NCBI GenBank assembly: GCA_006384855.1
Contig: VCJN01003359.1
Coordinates: 105,366-169,365, forward strand
Direction of reading: 5' to 3'
Length of the DNA stretch: 64,000 nucleotides
Source of the DNA: Tetraselmis striata
Taxonomy: Eukaryota; Chlorophyta; Chlorodendrophyceae; Chlorodendrales; Chlorodendraceae
The position numbers and the translations under genes were made by a program. Below are positions 37,001-46,074 of the stretch, piece after piece; the first letter of the stretch is position 1; the number at the start of each line of letters is the position of its first letter. Under the pieces are notes generated by a model that was not told the origin of the DNA, ran no database searches, and saw only the letters and a program-made list of their open reading frames with translations.

Positions 37001-37457
37001 TCTGAAAGGTTACTCATTGAAATACTGATGGTCTGCTGGCATGGCTGTGACATGCGCGGCGCCGCCCCGACAGATACGGTGCCCGCCCGCTCCGCCGCGC
37101 GGTGCAGCGGCTGCTGGAGGATGCGGTGGCCTCCTGCCTGGTGGACGGCTTTGTCACAGATGGGAAGACACTCGAGGTTCGTCCTGCTCCTTGCTGCTAG
37201 CTATTTGCAGGCTCTAAGTTGGCGTGGCAGTGCCTGACGGGCGTGTATTGTATTGTTCGCAGATGGATGTGGATGAGCTTGGGCGGGTGCTGGGCCGCCT
37301 TGATGGCAAGGAGAAGGTCATTGAGGTTTCATCTGGGGGCGGCATCGAGGACTCGTTTGACGATGCGCTCATGGCGGGAAGCTTCACCACCAACGGGGCA
37401 TCGGATAAGGGCGACAAGTTCCGCGAGCTGCTGGCGACTGAGACCAAGAGCGGCTAG
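27924..37457 (+). CDS. Plastid-type Hsp100 ATPase, ClpC/ClpD-like
   Basis: Fifteen exons give 916 aa: 27924-28064, 28269-28451, 28610-28756, 28899-29114, 29227-29421, 29664-29885, 30895-31169, 31608-31812, 31931-32065, 32600-32722, 35778-36038, 36172-36309, 36569-36780, 37074-37176, 37263-37457. Every junction keeps frame. Such AAA+ unfoldases thread proteins through a hexamer pore in the plastid stroma. Exon 1 (Ala/Arg/Ser rich, no acidic residues) looks like a transit peptide. A Clp N domain follows (residues ~90-250), then D1 with GDPGVGKT (314-321) and IILFIDELH (380-388), and D2 with GPTGVGKT (603-610) and VILLDEIEK (671-679). [13 protein letters not shown] and DMSEYME resemble ClpC/ClpD. 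Between [12 protein letters not shown] and [10 protein letters not shown] only ~15 residues remain, so the middle domain is missing; the usual IGF/IGL loop in D2 is also absent. Introns carry poly-C/G tracts, and intron 10 spans 3.05 kb. Confidence 0.92.
33010..33110 (+). mobile_element. Diverged LINE 3' end in Hsp100 intron 10
   Basis: GCGGGCCGCTTTTATTTTAGGCGGCTTGCTG matches, with a few changes, the 3' end of the LINE family seen at 40,406-40,450. A weaker inverted match lies at 33,400-33,470 (GTGTGAATTCCAAAAGG..). Confidence 0.5.
33270..33365 (+). repeat. Direct repeat unit 1 in Hsp100 intron 10
   Basis: About 95 bp repeated at 33,640-33,735; both contain GCGCGGAGGATCCGTGGATG and CACTGCGAGTGT. 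The 370-bp spacing suggests a small transposon with terminal direct repeats or a local duplication. Confidence 0.7.
33727..34165. repeat. Compound TATATG / TAGATG microsatellite in intron 10
   Basis: A GTATATGT region, then a TAGATG hexamer block (33,838-33,950, with a few TCGATG variants), then a GTATATGTATAT block to 34,165. The period-6 structure keeps several frames open and produces false ORFs on both strands. Confidence 0.95.
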
Positions 37458-38027
37458 GGCGGCAGCATGCCGCCAGGCTCATCATAGCAGCAGGCGGCTG
37501 GTCCTTTTCACGATTTGTCCACTGCATGGTTTTTAGTATCCGGTCACGCCCAATGCGGCGACTGCCAGTCCCTGATATTGCGCAATGTAACCAACACACC
37601 GGTATATGTCTGTGATTATTCATTGTACAGGTGTGACTGGTTATTGTGCACCAATTCTCAGCCTGCACACTTGCTTGCAGTGGGGAACACCGGGGCTCTG
37701 AGGACAGCAGCTGCAGCTGCCGTGCCATACAGGGTAGGGAGCAGCGATCTACTTACAAGCCAGGCGTCCAACTATGTGGCTGATATCTATTAGGTGAATG
37801 TACGTGAAAAACCCAGATTGCAAACCCACGTTGACATTAGTTTGGTTGAGCGCAAACAGTTCGCAGTCATCGCTATGGTAGTCAGCGTATGTACGAAATG
37901 CTGCATATGCATCCTATATATTCATGGATACTATTATGGGTACCATGCTGTAAAAGTGGTTGACGTGTTCGGCGATCAAGCTCGAGGGGCTGCGGCGGCG
38001 AGGCGGGCCTGGGAGTTCTGCACCGCT
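37458..38027. other. Spacer between convergent genes
   Basis: Holds the 3' UTRs of the Hsp100 gene (plus) and the LRR gene (minus). No further exon, RNA gene or repeat was recognised. Confidence 0.4.
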
Positions 38028-39305
38028 TCAAATGGTTTGGCGTTTCTTCGCGATGGCGTTAGCATGGGGCTCGGCCACGGTGAGGTGCGGCAGGGCAGCG
38101 CGCAAGGCGGCCACGCCGTACCACGTCACGTGGGTGCATTCATTTGCGCTGAAGGTGTGGAGCCGCTCCAGCGTGGTGAGCGTAGCCAGCCCAGCCTCGG
38201 AAATGTGGTGGCACCCGTCAATGCGGAGGATCTCCAGAGTCGCCAGACCAGCGAGACACGCCAAGCCGACGTCGCTTACGTTTCGGCAGGTAGAAATGTC
38301 GAGCTGGGTGAGGCTCGGAAAGCCTTGGATGAGCGCCAGGCCGTTGTCTCGCAATAAGGGGCTGCCACTCATGTCGAGACTGGTGAGCGAAGCGATGCTC
38401 GACAGTCGTGTCAGGGTGCGGTTTCTGAAGTTGGCGCATCCGCCGAGCCTGAGAGTAGCGAGGCGTGGCAGTTCGCGCAGAGCCTCAACGTTCGCGTCAG
38501 ATAGCAGGTCGCACCGAGATACGTCGAGCTCCGTGATGTTCGCCAGAACGGTGGAAGGGAGCGGGCCAGTGCTAAATAGCCGCCGGCAGTTGGACACGGC
38601 GAGCGTGGAGAGCTGCGCGAGTGGCTGTAGAGCCTGGAGTCCTCGGCTCGTGATGGAAGCGCTGTTCGACAGGTCGAGCGCCCTGAGGTTCGTCAGCGCT
38701 GCCAGGTTAGCGACGCCATCGTCGGATAGAAGGCGGCTACCTGTGAGCGCCAGATGATAGAGTCCAGAGAGCGCGGCGAGCTCCGGCACCACCTTGTCGT
38801 CCAGGCGATAGCAGCTCTCCAGGCTCAGCTCCACCAGCTTGGTGCAACGGCGGAGGTGGGAGATGCCGGATGAGGACACCAGCTCGCTGCCAACGATCCG
38901 AAGCTGCACAAGATTCGTAAGCAGCCCAAGTTGAGCCACCCCCTTGTCGTCAAGCAGCTCGCAGCGCAGTAGTGTGATGCTCTGCAGGCTTCGAAGTTGG
39001 CTCAGCCGCGCTACGTCCTGCGAGAGCTGCTGCCGCACGTCTCTCCAGTTCAGCCCTTTATTGCGAATGACGTCCCAGCAGCCGAGCTCCCACTCCAGGC
39101 TCCGAAGTCCCGAGAACGCAATCGGCAGCGCTTTCGGTAGGGGAAGCTCCTGAATCTGGAGGCTTGTCATCGCTTTGGCAATCTCGTTTGCGAGGTACCG
39201 GTTGGTCGGGCGCGCCTTGCCGCGGGCCTGGATGATGCTATCGTCGGGAATCGCGGAGCTCAACATCTGCCGGACGACCGACTGCCAGCAATCCCTAGGC
39301 AGCAC
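38028..39305 (-). CDS. Leucine-rich repeat protein, F-box-like N-terminus
   Basis: A continuous minus-strand frame of 425 residues. From about residue 95 it is a ladder of 24-25-residue leucine-rich repeats of the cysteine-containing type (L..L.L..C..L.D.G), such as LRSLQSITLLRCELLDDKG and LTSLDMSGSPLLRDNG; I count about 12-13. Such proteins bind partners, often as substrate receptors of SCF ubiquitin ligases. The first residues, LPRDCWQSVVRQML, resemble the start of an F-box but are too short to be sure. There is no ATG at the frame start. The sequence before it (GACAAG/GTGCTG) could be a splice acceptor, so an upstream exon is likely; otherwise the first ATG is at 39,266. No transmembrane segment or signal peptide is seen. 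Confidence 0.82.
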   Translation of the reverse strand: MLPRDCWQSVVRQMLSSAIPDDSIIQARGKARPTNRYLANEIAKAMTSLQIQELPLPKALPIAFSGLRSLEWELGCWDVIRNKGLNWRDVRQQLSQDVARLSQLRSLQSITLLRCELLDDKGVAQLGLLTNLVQLRIVGSELVSSSGISHLRRCTKLVELSLESCYRLDDKVVPELAALSGLYHLALTGSRLLSDDGVANLAALTNLRALDLSNSASITSRGLQALQPLAQLSTLAVSNCRRLFSTGPLPSTVLANITELDVSRCDLLSDANVEALRELPRLATLRLGGCANFRNRTLTRLSSIASLTSLDMSGSPLLRDNGLALIQGFPSLTQLDISTCRNVSDVGLACLAGLATLEILRIDGCHHISEAGLATLTTLERLHTFSANECTHVTWYGVAALRAALPHLTVAEPHANAIAKKRQTI

Positions 39306-40129
39306 CTTGTCAAACGACCGTGGCGGTATGGCCGGATCGACGGGCCGCGGTCAAGCGTAAGGACCCGCCATTGCTGACAATACTGAACGACTGGTTGGTG
39401 CCGGGGAGTTGTTCCAGCGGGTGCTCGCTAGCTAGATGGTCGCAAGTGGGGTAGAGGCGAACGCGCAGCGTAAACGCGCTACTAGTTGTCGCTATGATAA
39501 TATGAAAATTCAGTCTGTCCCGCACTTTCATTTTTAGCCTCGACCGCAGGGTACCCGGCTGGTATCAGTAGGTACACGAATGCATGGTACAGGCACGAGG
39601 AAACATCCCCGTGTTACAGGTCCAGGGTAGGTACAGCAGGTGTAATAAACTGCGGTTCTGTTGCGGGAGCAGCACGTCAGCCGCGTTCGCGCCAATAATA
39701 TATGTATATACGGGTACGAAGTTTAGAAAATACAAATGAAAAATGCAAAGTCCAAAAGTCCTAAGAGACGGTCGCGATTTGGCCGAAAAATACGATATGA
39801 CGATATGTAGTGGTGACGATGACGAACAATAGATAAAGTAGTAAACTACAGCATCATCTTGATGTACTCGTACTCTAAACCCCGCCAAAAGTAAATAATA
39901 AGCAAAATTTCATACCCACGCGGGTACTGTACCAGGACGATACTCGGGTACGGGTATGTTGACGTATCCCCGGTATACCGAACTACAGGACGACCTACTG
40001 GTACGATTATTATTTACATGAGCTAGCAGCAGAAGGCGATATATCGGAAATCACCAAAGAAAAGGGCAATCAGAAGGGCAATCAGTTGTATCGACCTACT
40101 GGTACGATACAACCTGCTACTCGTACCAA
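39306..40129. other. Intergenic AT-rich stretch
   Basis: Likely contains the start or first exon of the LRR gene near 39,310-39,540. The rest is AT-rich, with GGTACG-type words and no recognised feature. Confidence 0.35.
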
Positions 40130-40500
40130 TACGGCTGCGGACCGGGGTGCCCTCTCATCGCGGGGCACTCGGTGCATCACCCGGGCTCACCAGGAGGCCT
40201 TGCTCGCAAGAGATTTCCTCGGGGTCCTGAGCTTGGTGGCCGCTCGAGAGCGTGCTCGCTGCCTCATCAGACGGCGCAGATTCGTCTCCCATCCCGTTGC
40301 TGAAGCTGCACAGCACGTCCGAGGATCACCCACACACACACGTGCTCGCGTGGCCCGGACTCTGAACCGTGTGCGCATCACTCATCCATCCCGCCTGATG
40401 CGGGATGCGGGCCGCTTTTAGGCGGCTTGCTGTGTTGATTTTCTAATTCTGGGGAACTGCCCTTTTTGTAATTCACACCAATACGGGCACCAGCACACCC
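40130..40500 (+). mobile_element. 5'-truncated LINE copy
   Basis: Inverted counterpart of 14,060-14,440, the 3' end of the decayed LINE. Shared text includes GAGAGCGTGCTCGCTGCCTC, ATCACTCATCCATCCCGCCT and the GCGGGCCGCTTTTAGGCGGC hairpin. It starts abruptly at 40,130, as 5' truncation would produce. Confidence 0.72.
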
Positions 40501-40861
40501 ATCACATGCGCGCGTTGGCCCGGCGGACTGAACCATCCCTCATATCACTCCTGCATAGCAACGTCACGCAGTGCTATACTCGATGCGGGGTGCGGGCCGG
40601 TTTTATTCAGCGGTTATTATGAGCGGCTTCTAGCGGCTTTTGTTATTTATTTTTTGTTTCTGCGATGACACTGTAGAGACGGTCGGGGATGAGAGGCATA
40701 TCATACGGACATCGCGTCATCAGATAATCCTGTCATCGGATAAGAGGCATATCATACGGACATCGCGTCATCAGATAATCCTGTCATCGGATAAATACTC
40801 GCACCGGAGCGTGCCACGTCGTAACTGATGACATGCCCCGCGCCGCTATCTGATGACAGAC

Positions 40862-40926
40862 CCGCGTGTATACTATACACGGGGGCATTTCCATTTGGAA
40901 ATGCCCCCGTGTACAGTATACACGCG
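40862..40926. repeat. Near-perfect palindrome, copy 1
   Basis: Arms of ~31 bp: GTGTATACTATACACGGGGG and its complement CCCCCGTGTACAGTATACAC meet around CATTTCCATTTGGAAATG. One or two mismatches. It could extrude a cruciform. Confidence 0.9.
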
Positions 40927-41834
40927 TCATCAGATAGCGGCCTCGGCCAGCCTATTTTCAAAACATTTTCGCCCAGTCTACCTACCTGCCCGGCACCCGC
41001 CGACGCCATGGCAGGCTCCACCGAGCAATCTCCGCAACGGACAGCCAGGCGGGGCGAACCCACATGGGAGACCCGCCCTCCCCGCACTATGGGGGGTCAT
41101 GTTTCCCCTGGGTTCACGGTTTCGCCGCGGGAGCTACGCGCGAAGGCCCGTGCACTGGCGGGGCGCAGCGGCCGCAGCCCTGGCGCCTCGCCCGCCGCCA
41201 CCGCACTGCGCCCGTCTCGCCCGCCCGCGCGTGGTCATCCCTCGACAGCCGGCGCAGTGCCTGATCCTTGTCTCGCTTCTCGTTGCCTGCACGGTTAGGA
41301 TGGCGTGCGCTCGCGTGGCCATGGGGCGTGGCCCCGTTGTCATCCTCATCGGTGTACGCTTCGTCTGTATGCGGTGTGTCCATGTCTATGTCCAGTGCGG
41401 CCCCGGCAATGGCCAGCATCCGAGGGTACGCGCTGCCCTCCGACTGCGCGTTGCCGTAGGTAAGTGCAAGCCCTTTAACTTCGTCTACGGCAAAGCTGGG
41501 ACGCTCCATGACTGTCCAGTGTGGATGGGCGGGACGGGCGGGGCGAGAGACACGAGGGAAAAGATGGTGTTTGCGGGCCCGATGGCGGCGGCGGAACTAG
41601 AAGCGCCGGTCGATTTCTTGCGATATCTGATGACAGACCAACGCATCTTGATATTTGTCCGTATGAATCACATCTCTTGTCATGCGTTAGCGTTGTCGAC
41701 GTGGCAGCCCGCGGTGCGCGAACGGTAGATGATGACAAGGATTATCTCATGACGCGATGTCCGTATGATACTCGCACCGGAGCGTGCCACGTCGTAACTG
41801 ATGACATGCCCCGCGCCGCTATCTGATGACAGAC

Positions 41835-41899
41835 CCGCGTGTATACTGTACACGGGGGCATTTCCATTTGGAAATGCCCCCGTGTACAGTATACACGCG
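41835..41899. repeat. Near-perfect palindrome, copy 2
   Basis: Same palindrome in the second unit, with GTGTATACTGTACAC in the left arm, making it closer to perfect than copy 1. Confidence 0.9.
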
Positions 41900-42764
41900 T
41901 CATCAGATAGCGGCCTCGGCCAGCCTATTTTCAAAACATTTTCGCCCAGTCTACCTACCTGCCCGGCACCCGCCGACGCCATGGCAGGCTCCACCGAGCA
42001 ATCTCCGCAACGGACAGCCAGGCGGGGCGAACCCACATGGGAGACCCGCCCTCCCCGCACTATGGGGGGTCATGTTTCCCCTGGGTTCACGGTTTCGCCG
42101 CGGGAGCTACGCGCGAAGGCCCGTGCACTGGCGGGGCGCAGCGGCCGCAGCCCTGGCGCCTCGCCCGCCGCCACCGCACTGCGCCCGTCTCGCCCGCCCG
42201 CGCGTGGTCATCCCTCGACAGCCGGCGCAGTGCCTGATCCTTGTCTCGCTTCTCGTTGCCTGCACGGTTAGGATGGCGTGCGCTCGCGTGGCCATGGGGC
42301 GTGGCCCCGTTGTCATCCTCATCGGTGTACGCTTCGTCTGTATGCGGTGTGTCCATGTCTATGTCCAGTGCGGCCCCGGCAATGGCCAGCATCCGAGGGT
42401 ACGCGCTGCCCTCCGACTGCGCGTTGCCGTAGGTAAGTGCAAGCCCTTTAACTTCGTCTACGGCAAAGCTGGGACGCTCCATGACTGTCCAGTGTGGATG
42501 GGCGGGACGGGCGGGGCGAGAGACACGAGGGAAAAGATGGTGTTTGCGGGCCCGATGGCGGCGGCGGAACTAGAAGCGCCGGTCGATTTCTTGCGATATC
42601 TGATGACAGACCAACGCATCTTTCTCGCATGACAAGAGATGTGATATTTGTCCGTATGAATCACATCTCTTGTCATGCGTTAGCGTTGTCGACGTGGCAG
42701 CCCGCGGTGCGCGAACGGTAGATGATGACAAGGATTATCTCATGACGCGATGTCCGTATGATAT

Positions 42765-45385
42765 GCCTCTGATGCATGGGACTGTGTGTTCGATTATGTA
42801 GGTTAGGTCGGAGATCAATGTGTCTTTGTTGGGGGAGGAGAAGTCGGCCACGGGTTTCTTGCCCGCGTTCGTGGATACTACATGCCAGCGACCGTCGTTC
42901 ATGACTTCCATGTCGTTGAGGAGGAGTTAAAGCGTGTTGTTGTGTCGGGTTGTCGGAAGGCCGGCCGTGGAGGGGCAGTTGCCTTCCGTATGGCCGTTGC
43001 TAAGGTGTTGGCCGCATTACCTGCATATCAAGGACGGTTGGCCTTTGCGTCTCATTCGGCTTTTGTGTGTTCCCCACATGTATACCAACATGTGTATTCT
43101 TTCCGAGGTGGTAATGTCCGACGAGGGGGTGACGAGGTCTGGCATCGCACTTGTGGCCAATGCATGGTCTATGAGGCGGGAGTATAGGGTCGTCGGAGGC
43201 GTCGCAGCCTCATGTAGCGGTGGCGTGTTTCCGAAGGGCGGTTTTCAGGTTGGGGGAGGGGGGGGGTGAGTGGTGGTCGGTGCGCCATAATATTGCATGG
43301 GGTCAGTCACACGTTATCGGGCGGTTCGGGAGTTGCGCCTACGGTTGCGATAGTGTCAGGTGGGATTGTGCCGTTGGCTACCTATTCGCCGGCGGTGGTG
43401 TCGGCTTGTTCGTTGCCTTCGACCCCAGCAATATGGGCTTACTTTTACTTTCTGGAGGATGGTTCGGAGTCCCAAATCCGCTCGGTATCGGAGCTGGCGT
43501 ACTATTGTTTGGTAGTTGTTTACTATTGAACGGAGTTGTGTTCGAGTAGTATTTTGTATGCGTGGCGTCGTGTGGTGATCGGGCGGTACATTATGCGTGC
43601 TATTAGGTGAAGGCAGGCAGCGCTATCTGAGAGGATGTGCTTCGGAAGGTCAGACTTCACGACATGGCGGCCAATTCGGCTCTGGTGATGGTGCGGCGAA
43701 TATCGTCTGCGTCCACTCCCACTGTGATGCGTATGGGTTTATTGCCCAGCATGTAGACCCCGGACTGATGCTCACCACTCCGCCGCGGTGGATATGGGAG
43801 CTGTCGGTGTATGTACAGCGTTTCGGATCGTGCCGTCGTTCCATCAAGGGTTGTATGGACGGGATTGGTGTTGGCAGCCGGCGGAGTTCCGGTGCGGCGG
43901 ATGGTGTCTGCCAGTCACAGGCAGTCGCGGCTATGGCTGCGTCCGAACCTATTGGCCGGACGTGATGGTGTTGAGGTGGAAGTGCGGAGTGCGGCCGGGG
44001 TACAAGGCTCTGAGGGCAGCTGTCATCGTGGTTGAAACTTCTATTGCGTTGACGTTTGTGAGGTAGGGGGTGGGAGCCATTAAGTACACATCCACCTGCC
44101 ATTTGGTGCCGGGGTCCGTGGTCATGGCTATCTTGGTGTGTTGGTATGGGGACCGGAATTCGGTGAGGTGCTCGGGGAGCTCGCCAAGTTTCTGCATGTA
44201 GGGGTGGTTGAGAAGATGAGCTTTCTTGTAGCATGCGTCTGTCCACTCGGGGAACTAAGATGAGCACTGTGGCGGTAGACTCGTGTCGTTGAGCGTGCAC
44301 GCTGCGGATGGAGGGCGTGTTGCACCGCTTTCAACATGCATTTGTCATCGTATTCGGGGTTGGCGAGGGACGTTTCAGCCCACAAGTATTGGTCGTTGGG
44401 AAGCCGAAGTCATGAACGGCGGTTGTTGGCGCGTACTATCCACGGATGCGGGCAACAAACCTGTGGCTGACTTCTCCCCCCAATAGAGACACCCTGATCT
44501 CCGACCTAACCGACAGAATCGGACACACAGTTCAGTGCATCAACATCCCCGATCGCCTAGCGGACGCCCAAGACGAGGCAACCGAAGGTCCCAGCGCCGC
44601 TCAAGCACCCACCATGCTCCCCACGACCATGCTTCCTCCTCACCTCCGCCCTAAAACACCGCAAGCCGGACGCAGTACGCATCGTCGGATTCGACTGGGA
44701 CCGGGCCACCGAACCATATCTTCCAGCACCGATCCCAGAGCAGTTCAAAAAATACTACATATAATCGAGTTCAAGTACTGATCTCAATCATGCCACCGTG
44801 CAAGCTCTCATCCGCGAAAAATAAAACACCAACGCATAATGAGCGCCCTACGTCAACAAGGCTGGCAGTGTCCGATTGAAATCATCCCCGTCACCCTCAG
44901 CCGCAGCAGCACCGTTTAAAAACTCACACTAGAAGCCATCCATAGCCTCACGGTCCTCCGCCCCAAGAAGCAACCCCCGGACAAACCCCCGCCGCCTACC
45001 CGCGCCGATGCAATCTGCCTCTGTACTCTAACGACACTAATCGGATAGCTACATACTCTCCTCCGCATAAATATCCCGACAGGCCCGCAAACCATGCATG
45101 TCCAATCCCAGTACCTCCCACAAACCCCGCACACACACCCACCGTTAACATACACGCTTCCGCAGACCACCGTACACGATACCCCAGCGCCACGGCAGGG
45201 GCGGACAATACCAAGCGGCATGGAAGGAGGAGGGGCGTGGGCAACAAGGAGGAAGGCCGGAAGCTGCATCCGTAATCCCTAGGGTTCCCACAACGGTTGG
45301 ATGAAGCATGTCCTAAAAGCAACTCGGCTTGGGCAGTGGAGAGCATAAAGTCGGCATGTTAAAAATCAATTTCAATTTCAATTTC
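42765..45385. mobile_element. Z-family element with inverted repeats
   Basis: 42,770-42,915 and 44,405-44,545 are inverted copies (GGTTAGGTCGGAGATCA, TTGTTGGGGGAGGAGAAGTC, CCAGCGACCGTCGTTCATGA). The block 44,410-45,385 recurs inverted at 17,800-18,465 plus 23,262-23,610. A decayed minus-strand gene lies at 43.7-44.4 kb. Inverted repeats enclosing such a gene recall DIRS/PAT-like elements, but no recombinase was recognised. Confidence 0.55.
43700..44400 (-). pseudogene. Decayed gene with methyltransferase-like NPEY block in Z element
   Basis: LWAETSLANPEYDDKCML near 44,370, then (after a frame change) TATVLILVP, then EWTDACYKK-like text and NHPYMQKLGELPEHLTEF (44,197-44,130), ending ..TITSGQ at 43,949. 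The order aromatic-x-NPxY, hydrophobic strand VLILVP, W...Y resembles the adenine-methylase-type domain found in some DIRS-like retroelements. At least two frame changes. The assignment is weak. Confidence 0.3.
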
Positions 45386-46074
45386 AATAGGTCGTTGGGG
45401 GGTCTAGCGCCAAAAACTGCATCTTTGGGGTACATTATGCTATGATATTGGGAGGTGTAGATCGATTAGTTGAGCACAAGGTCGCTGAAAAGTTCTGTGC
45501 GGGCGTGGAGGGCGGTCATGATTGCCAGTGTAACGCGGTCATCCGTGGCCCATATGTTTTTCTTCGGATTTGGTATTTGGAATTGTCGTCTGCACTTGTA
45601 AGGGTGCCCACTCTGCCTAGGAGCGCGTAAACCTCCGCTACAAATTTCCTATTTGTTCGGTATGGTCTGAAGAGAAAGTGGAGGTGTTCAATTCTTCGGC
45701 GGTCTCGGGTATGAGAGGCTGTGCCGTTCGGCTTGTGGAGTACCATTTGGCGTGCGTCCCTTACGCTGAAGTAGAATAACCCCGTGGGCAGGGAATCCAA
45801 GCAGCCTGGGTTGCTTGATGGTGGCGAATCTGATTTCCATTTGGTGTTTGGGAAGGGGGGGGGGGGGGGGGGGGCGTGGGAGGGTGCCACGCGGCCGGTT
45901 GAGCGGGGGGGGGGGGGGGGGGGGTCGGGGTTTCGAGTCAAGTTCGAATGCGATGACTTGAGCGCGCGCGGTCCGGTTTCCGTATTCATAATGGATTCGG
46001 CTAGTCGCCAAGCTGGTTCCCATTGGACCTCAAATAGGTGGGTGGTGTCGTCCTTGTTGTGTATTACTCTGACA
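45386..46074. other. Spacer with two poly-G tracts
   Basis: Two poly-G runs at ~45,857-45,876 and 45,907-45,925, and a CAATTT repeat at ~45,366-45,388. No gene recognised. Confidence 0.5.

Larger units (their letters stand above)
40692..42768. mobile_element. Hairpin-rich TIR element duplicated in tandem
   Basis: GAGGCATATCATACGGACATCGCGTCATCAG at the left (present twice, 40,692-40,742 and 40,743-40,793) is the inverse of the right end (TGACGCGATGTCCGTATGATATGCCTC, 42,742-42,768). Between them a 973-bp unit occurs twice (about 40,800-41,765 and 41,770-42,740), nearly identical. Each unit has a near-perfect palindrome (40,862-40,926 and 41,835-41,899). Two adjacent copies share the central TIR. 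A possible small gene, MAGSTEQSPQRTARR.. from an ATG at 41,009 with a GTAAGT donor at ~41,460, is not secure. Confidence 0.75.

Noticed and set aside
27924..37457. ClpB/Hsp101 identity for the Hsp100 gene
   Set aside because: ClpB has a long coiled-coil middle domain; here it is absent and D1/D2 motifs are closer to ClpC/ClpD, with a transit-peptide-like exon.
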